Positions 60,686-64,000 of a DNA stretch of 64,000 bases are shown here, piece after piece; within the stretch, counting starts at the first letter, position 1, and the number at the start of each line of letters is the position of its first letter. The notes beneath the pieces are model-generated. The model was not told the origin of the DNA and made no database searches. It saw only the letters and a program-made list of their open reading frames with translations. The DNA lies in NCBI GenBank assembly GCA_963974715.1, contig CAXBDK010000008.1, positions 124,001-188,000 of the forward strand, given 5' to 3'. The stretch is from Sediminicola sp963974715. GTDB lineage: Bacteria; Bacteroidota; Bacteroidia; Flavobacteriales; Flavobacteriaceae. A program made the translations under genes and the position numbers.

Positions 60686-60914
60686 GGTTACCTAGGGCCA
60701 ACCTCTAGCTATCGGTCAAAAAAATGAACAATGCCAATAGGTAAGCCGGAATAAATAATATCTAGACGAACCCGATCCCATCCCCATTTCAATACTTCCC
60801 ATACTTCCGACCTGTTCAGCAAAGTAAAATTGAGCTTTCCAACAAAGTAATTCAAATGCTTTGGAGGGATCTTTGTACAAGAATGAAAAAATCGGAAATT
60901 AAAATTCAACGCTC

Positions 60915-61808
60915 ATGAAAAAAGTATGGTTTGTAACGGGAAGTTCCCGTGGGTTGGGAAAGCACATTACCGAAGCGGTACTGCTAACAGGGGACAATGT
61001 GGTGGCCACGGCACGAAATCCTGAAAGATTGACCGATCTGATGGAAAGATATCCAACTCAACTTTTGCCATTGGCATTGGATGTAAGCGATAGGTCCCAA
61101 ATACATATAGCGGTCGAAACGGCAATAAGGCATTTTGGGAGGATCGATGTATTGGTGAACAACGCCGGTTTTGGAATCACGGGCGCGGCCGAAGCCTTTA
61201 CCTACGAGCAAGTGCGCAGCCAGTTATACGTAAATTTGTTCGCCCCTATCGAGGTAACGCGTACCGTTCTTCCATATATGCGGAAGCAACGTTCGGGAAG
61301 GATATTACAGATAAGTTCCGTGGGAGGAAGGGTCGGAAATGCAGGATTGAGCATATATCAGGCAGCGAAATTTGGCCTTGCCGGTTTTTCGGAATCGTTG
61401 AGAAAGGAAGTAGACCATTTGGGAATAAAGGTCACTTCTGTTGAACCTGGGGGATTTAGGACCGATTGGGCAGGCGCTTCGATGTCGTTTGCGCCCCATG
61501 TGGAAGGATATGAAACTACCGTAGACGCCACCAAAGCTCTTTTGGGTTCGGGAAAGATCAGGCCGATTGGTGATCCAAAAAGGGCGGCAAAGATAATGGT
61601 GGAGCTGGCCGACCATCCGGAACCGCCCATGCACTTGGTCCTTGGAAGCGAAGCGGCCGCAATTTTACGAAAGGCGGACGAATCGAGAAAATCGGAGTTC
61701 GAACACTGGATGCCGGTAACCGTTTCTACGGATCATGATGATACCGAAGCATTTTATGAAACCGAGGAAGGAAAAAAATATTTGACCCAAAAAGGAATTG
61801 ATCTATAG
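60915..61808 (+). CDS. Short-chain dehydrogenase/reductase
   Basis: 297 residues. TGSSRGLG at residues 8-15, NNAG at 82-85, Ser134/135, Tyr148 and Lys152 (YQAAK). It belongs to the longer SDR group with a C-terminal extension (DADESRKSEFEHW-like helix). TARNPERL after the second strand fits NADPH use. The next gene is an AraC-type regulator on the same strand. The substrate is unknown; such pairs are often quinone- or aldehyde-inducible reductases. Confidence 0.9.
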   Translation: MKKVWFVTGSSRGLGKHITEAVLLTGDNVVATARNPERLTDLMERYPTQLLPLALDVSDRSQIHIAVETAIRHFGRIDVLVNNAGFGITGAAEAFTYEQVRSQLYVNLFAPIEVTRTVLPYMRKQRSGRILQISSVGGRVGNAGLSIYQAAKFGLAGFSESLRKEVDHLGIKVTSVEPGGFRTDWAGASMSFAPHVEGYETTVDATKALLGSGKIRPIGDPKRAAKIMVELADHPEPPMHLVLGSEAAAILRKADESRKSEFEHWMPVTVSTDHDDTEAFYETEEGKKYLTQKGIDL

Positions 61809-61890
61809 GGATACGGAACCAATATAATGATCAAGGACCTAAGGTCCATTGTTGAGGGTCGGCTTTGGCCATTATGATAAAAGGTTTCAA

Positions 61891-61898
61891 TAACTTTG
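61891..61898 (+). promoter_or_regulatory. -7 promoter element of the AraC gene
   Basis: TAACTTTG fits TAnnTTTG and ends 7 bp before the first ATG (61906). The transcript would be almost leaderless unless the ATG at 61918 is used. Confidence 0.45.
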
Positions 61899-61905
61899 TA
61901 GTACC

Positions 61906-62718
61906 ATGGAATTGGATATGGACCCAAAAAAACCATCCGGCATTATGCTATCCTGTTACTATAAGCAAAACAGGGAGGGAGAACATTTTGTGCCCGAACA
62001 TACCTTGCAATATACCATGGCAGGGTCACTGGTGCTAAATGATGGCCAGACAAAATATCCTTCCCATATTGGTTCACTGCGTTTCATCAGAAGAAACCAA
62101 TTATTAAAATTTATAAAACAACCCCCGGACAAAGGGGAATTCAGGTCTTTGTCCATCTACCTTGACCAGAGGATCTTAAAAAATTTCAGTTTGGAGTATG
62201 GTATCGTCGCCAAAAAAAAGGATCATGAAGTTCGGATCCTGGAAATAGATATGGATAAGCTTCTAAAAAATTATATGGAGTCTTTGTTGATGTACCATAA
62301 AACCAATGGTCCGGACAGCCAACTGCTCATGGATTTAAAATTGAAAGAAGGTGTTTTACTACTGCTTAGGACCAATCCGGAACTTAAAAATGTCCTGTTC
62401 GATTTCGCAGAACCGCACAAAATAGATTTGGAAGGCTTTATGATCAAAAACTACCATTTTAATGTAAAACTGCAAAGGTTCGCATACCTTACCGGTAGGA
62501 GCCTTGCGACTTTTAAACGGGATTTTGAAAAAGTTTTCGGAACCGCTCCGGGCCAGTGGATTCGCCAAAAGCGACTACAGGAAGCACACTATCTGATAAC
62601 GAAAAAAGGAATGACGGCATCGGATATTTATCTCGACCTTGGCTTTGAGGACCTTTCCCATTTCTCCCACACCTTTAAAAAACAGTTTGGGGCATCGCCC
62701 TCTAAAATAATCTTTTGA
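61906..62718 (+). CDS. AraC family transcriptional regulator
   Basis: 270 residues (266 if the ATG at 61918 is used). The N-terminal part (about 8-120) is a cupin-like ligand domain of the type HTLQYTMAGSLVLNDG...SLRFIRRNQLLKF. The C-terminal double helix-turn-helix (about 175-270) includes AYLTGRSLATFKRDFEKVFGT and DIYLDLGFEDLSHFSHTFKKQFG. Probably controls the neighbouring SDR genes or itself. The inducer is unknown. Confidence 0.92.
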   Translation: MELDMDPKKPSGIMLSCYYKQNREGEHFVPEHTLQYTMAGSLVLNDGQTKYPSHIGSLRFIRRNQLLKFIKQPPDKGEFRSLSIYLDQRILKNFSLEYGIVAKKKDHEVRILEIDMDKLLKNYMESLLMYHKTNGPDSQLLMDLKLKEGVLLLLRTNPELKNVLFDFAEPHKIDLEGFMIKNYHFNVKLQRFAYLTGRSLATFKRDFEKVFGTAPGQWIRQKRLQEAHYLITKKGMTASDIYLDLGFEDLSHFSHTFKKQFGASPSKIIF

Positions 62719-62750
62719 TGGACCCTTATTTATTTATAACGGAACTTTTC

Positions 62751-62758
62751 TAAATTTG
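62751..62758 (+). promoter_or_regulatory. -7 promoter element of the ABC-F gene
   Basis: TAAATTTG fits TAnnTTTG, 110 bp before the ABC-F start, leaving a long leader. No clear upstream peptide or attenuator was made out. Confidence 0.4.
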
Positions 62759-62868
62759 TACGACCCAAAAAGGACAATATAATGTGAATACCGGTTTCTT
62801 TCTAGAAAATTAAACAAGGCCATTTTCCAATGGCTACTTGATCATTAATATCCTAACAGAAAGAAATT

Positions 62869-64000
62869 ATGGTGATTCTACAGAATATATCATACCAACA
62901 TCCCAATAGGGATCTGTTGTTCCACAACGTCTCCCTTACGGTAAACAAGCATGAAAAAATAGCCCTGATCGGCAACAATGGCTCCGGCAAATCCACTTTG
63001 CTGAAAATCATATCCAAAGAACTGGGACCATCAGGTGGACAAGCAACGATCTTATGCAAACCATATTACATCCCCCAGATTTTTGGTCAGTACGATTACC
63101 TGACGATTGCACAAGCATTGGGAATTGACAATAAATTGGATGCTTTAAAGGAAATACTAAAGGGTAATGTAACCGAAGTCAACCTTGGCATCCTTGACGA
63201 TGATTGGACAATTGCGGACAGGTGCCAAGAAGCATTGGCACATTGGCAACTTGATGGTAAAGATCTATCCCAAAAGATGGGAACATTGAGCGGAGGGGAA
63301 AAAACAAAGGTTTTTCTGGCCGGAATCATTATTTATAGACCTGAACTTATATTGTTGGACGAGCCAAGCAATCACTTGGACACCGATGGAAGACGGCAAC
63401 TGTACGATTATGTTCGGGCAACTTCAAGTTCGCTTGTAGTGGTCGGCCACGATAAAAATTTATTGAACATTTTAAATAGGACCTGCGAACTGGACCAACG
63501 TGGATTGACCATATATGGTGGCAACTACGATTTTTATGCCGAACAAAAGCGAATCGGGTACAATGCCCTTTCCCACGACATACAAAACAAGGAAAAAGCA
63601 CTTCGTAAGACCAAGGAAAAAGAACGTGAAACGTTGGAGAGGCAACAGAAACTGGATGCTCGGGGCAAAAAGAAACAAGAAAAGGCCGGAGTCTCCAGGA
63701 TTATGATGAATACATTACGGAACAGTGCCGAAAACAGTACTTCAAAAATAAAAAGTGCACATTCCGAAAAGATAGTCGATCTATCCAATGAACTAAAAGA
63801 GCTGCGATCTTCAAAACCTGAATGGGATAAAATGAAGTTGGGATTGGACAGTTCCTCTTTGCATAACGGCAAAATACTCTTTTCCGCCTCGAAGATCAAT
63901 TTTAGTTACCATACGCGACCACTGTGGAAAAACAACCTGACCCTGGATATAGCCAGCGGTGATCGCCTTTCCCTAAAAGGCCCGAACGGTTCGGGCAAGA
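62869..64000 (+). CDS. ABC-F family ATPase, 5' part only
   Basis: 377 codons are visible; the gene runs off the window. The first nucleotide-binding domain has Walker A GNNGSGKST (residues 38-46), signature LSGGEKTK and Walker B LLDEPSNHLD. The inter-domain linker is long and charged (EKALRKTKEKERETLERQQK and so on). The window ends at the second Walker A (GPNGSGK). There are no membrane segments, so it belongs to the ABC-F group that acts on ribosomes, in translation-factor or antibiotic-protection roles. Which of these cannot be decided from the visible part. Confidence 0.92.
   Translation, partial: MVILQNISYQHPNRDLLFHNVSLTVNKHEKIALIGNNGSGKSTLLKIISKELGPSGGQATILCKPYYIPQIFGQYDYLTIAQALGIDNKLDALKEILKGNVTEVNLGILDDDWTIADRCQEALAHWQLDGKDLSQKMGTLSGGEKTKVFLAGIIIYRPELILLDEPSNHLDTDGRRQLYDYVRATSSSLVVVGHDKNLLNILNRTCELDQRGLTIYGGNYDFYAEQKRIGYNALSHDIQNKEKALRKTKEKERETLERQQKLDARGKKKQEKAGVSRIMMNTLRNSAENSTSKIKSAHSEKIVDLSNELKELRSSKPEWDKMKLGLDSSSLHNGKILFSASKINFSYHTRPLWKNNLTLDIASGDRLSLKGPNGSGK

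Overview
The window looks like a chromosomal segment of a marine-type Flavobacteriaceae bacterium (Bacteroidota). The evidence is two SusC/SusD pairs, DUF4270, DUF4907/kelch and LytTR genes, many lipoproteins with classical lipoboxes, TonB-dependent receptors with an N-terminal carboxypeptidase-regulatory domain, and promoters of the Bacteroidota type (TAnnTTTG at -7). The genus cannot be fixed from the sequence alone. Both ends cut genes: a PspC-family membrane protein on the left and an ABC-F ATPase on the right.

Left part (1-12.3 kb): PspC/head-GIN envelope-stress pair; a dipeptide epimerase translationally coupled to an alpha-oxoamine-synthase-like PLP enzyme; a lipocalin-like secreted protein; trxB; a DUF4270 lipoprotein plus an outer-membrane barrel protein; and, divergently, a kelch lipoprotein, a DUF4907 protein and a LytS/LytTR-type two-component system. 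12.6-25.9 kb is an envelope and glycan block: an exported protein with the domain order of glucan water dikinase (phosphohistidine swivel, then ATP-binding domain), a class-A-type serine hydrolase, an ATP/ADP-translocase-like carrier with HEAT repeats, a second serine hydrolase, a GH1 beta-glucosidase overlapping a glycosyltransferase, and a class A penicillin-binding protein. 26-33 kb: DinB, a HipA-like kinase with DUF3037 partner, a siderophore-type TonB receptor and a TPR-TM-AraC regulator.

33-41 kb is the most disturbed part. A SusC/SusD pair is interrupted in susC by one in-frame TAA. Upstream lies an intact tRNA-Arg(TCT) surrounded by a 5' tRNA fragment, two 3' tRNA fragments, a small GIY-YIG nuclease gene whose last codons and stop lie inside tRNA D-arm sequence, and a 175-bp repeat (one separate copy and about three tandem copies) that starts each time with the tRNA 3' end and carries an intrinsic terminator. 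Next come an IS982-like transposase remnant, an 11-bp tandem repeat and a small truncated flavobacterial protein. This tRNA/GIY-YIG locus is my main candidate for an undescribed element.

41-53 kb: DinB; an Rrf2 regulator, TonB receptor and TauE/SafE exporter set with two identical-pattern operator candidates; a CRTAC1-type FG-GAP lipoprotein; a second, intact SusC/SusD pair. 53.5-59.3 kb is a metal/heme block: a Cys-containing small membrane protein, MbnP, an MbnH-like diheme peroxidase and an outer-membrane protein on one strand; DoxX, a heme-binding/cytochrome P460 fusion and a lipoprotein on the other. 59.5-64 kb: an SDR divergent from an HxlR regulator over a palindromic operator candidate, another SDR, an AraC regulator and the ABC-F gene.

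All functions come from reading translated sequence and family memory; no searches were run.
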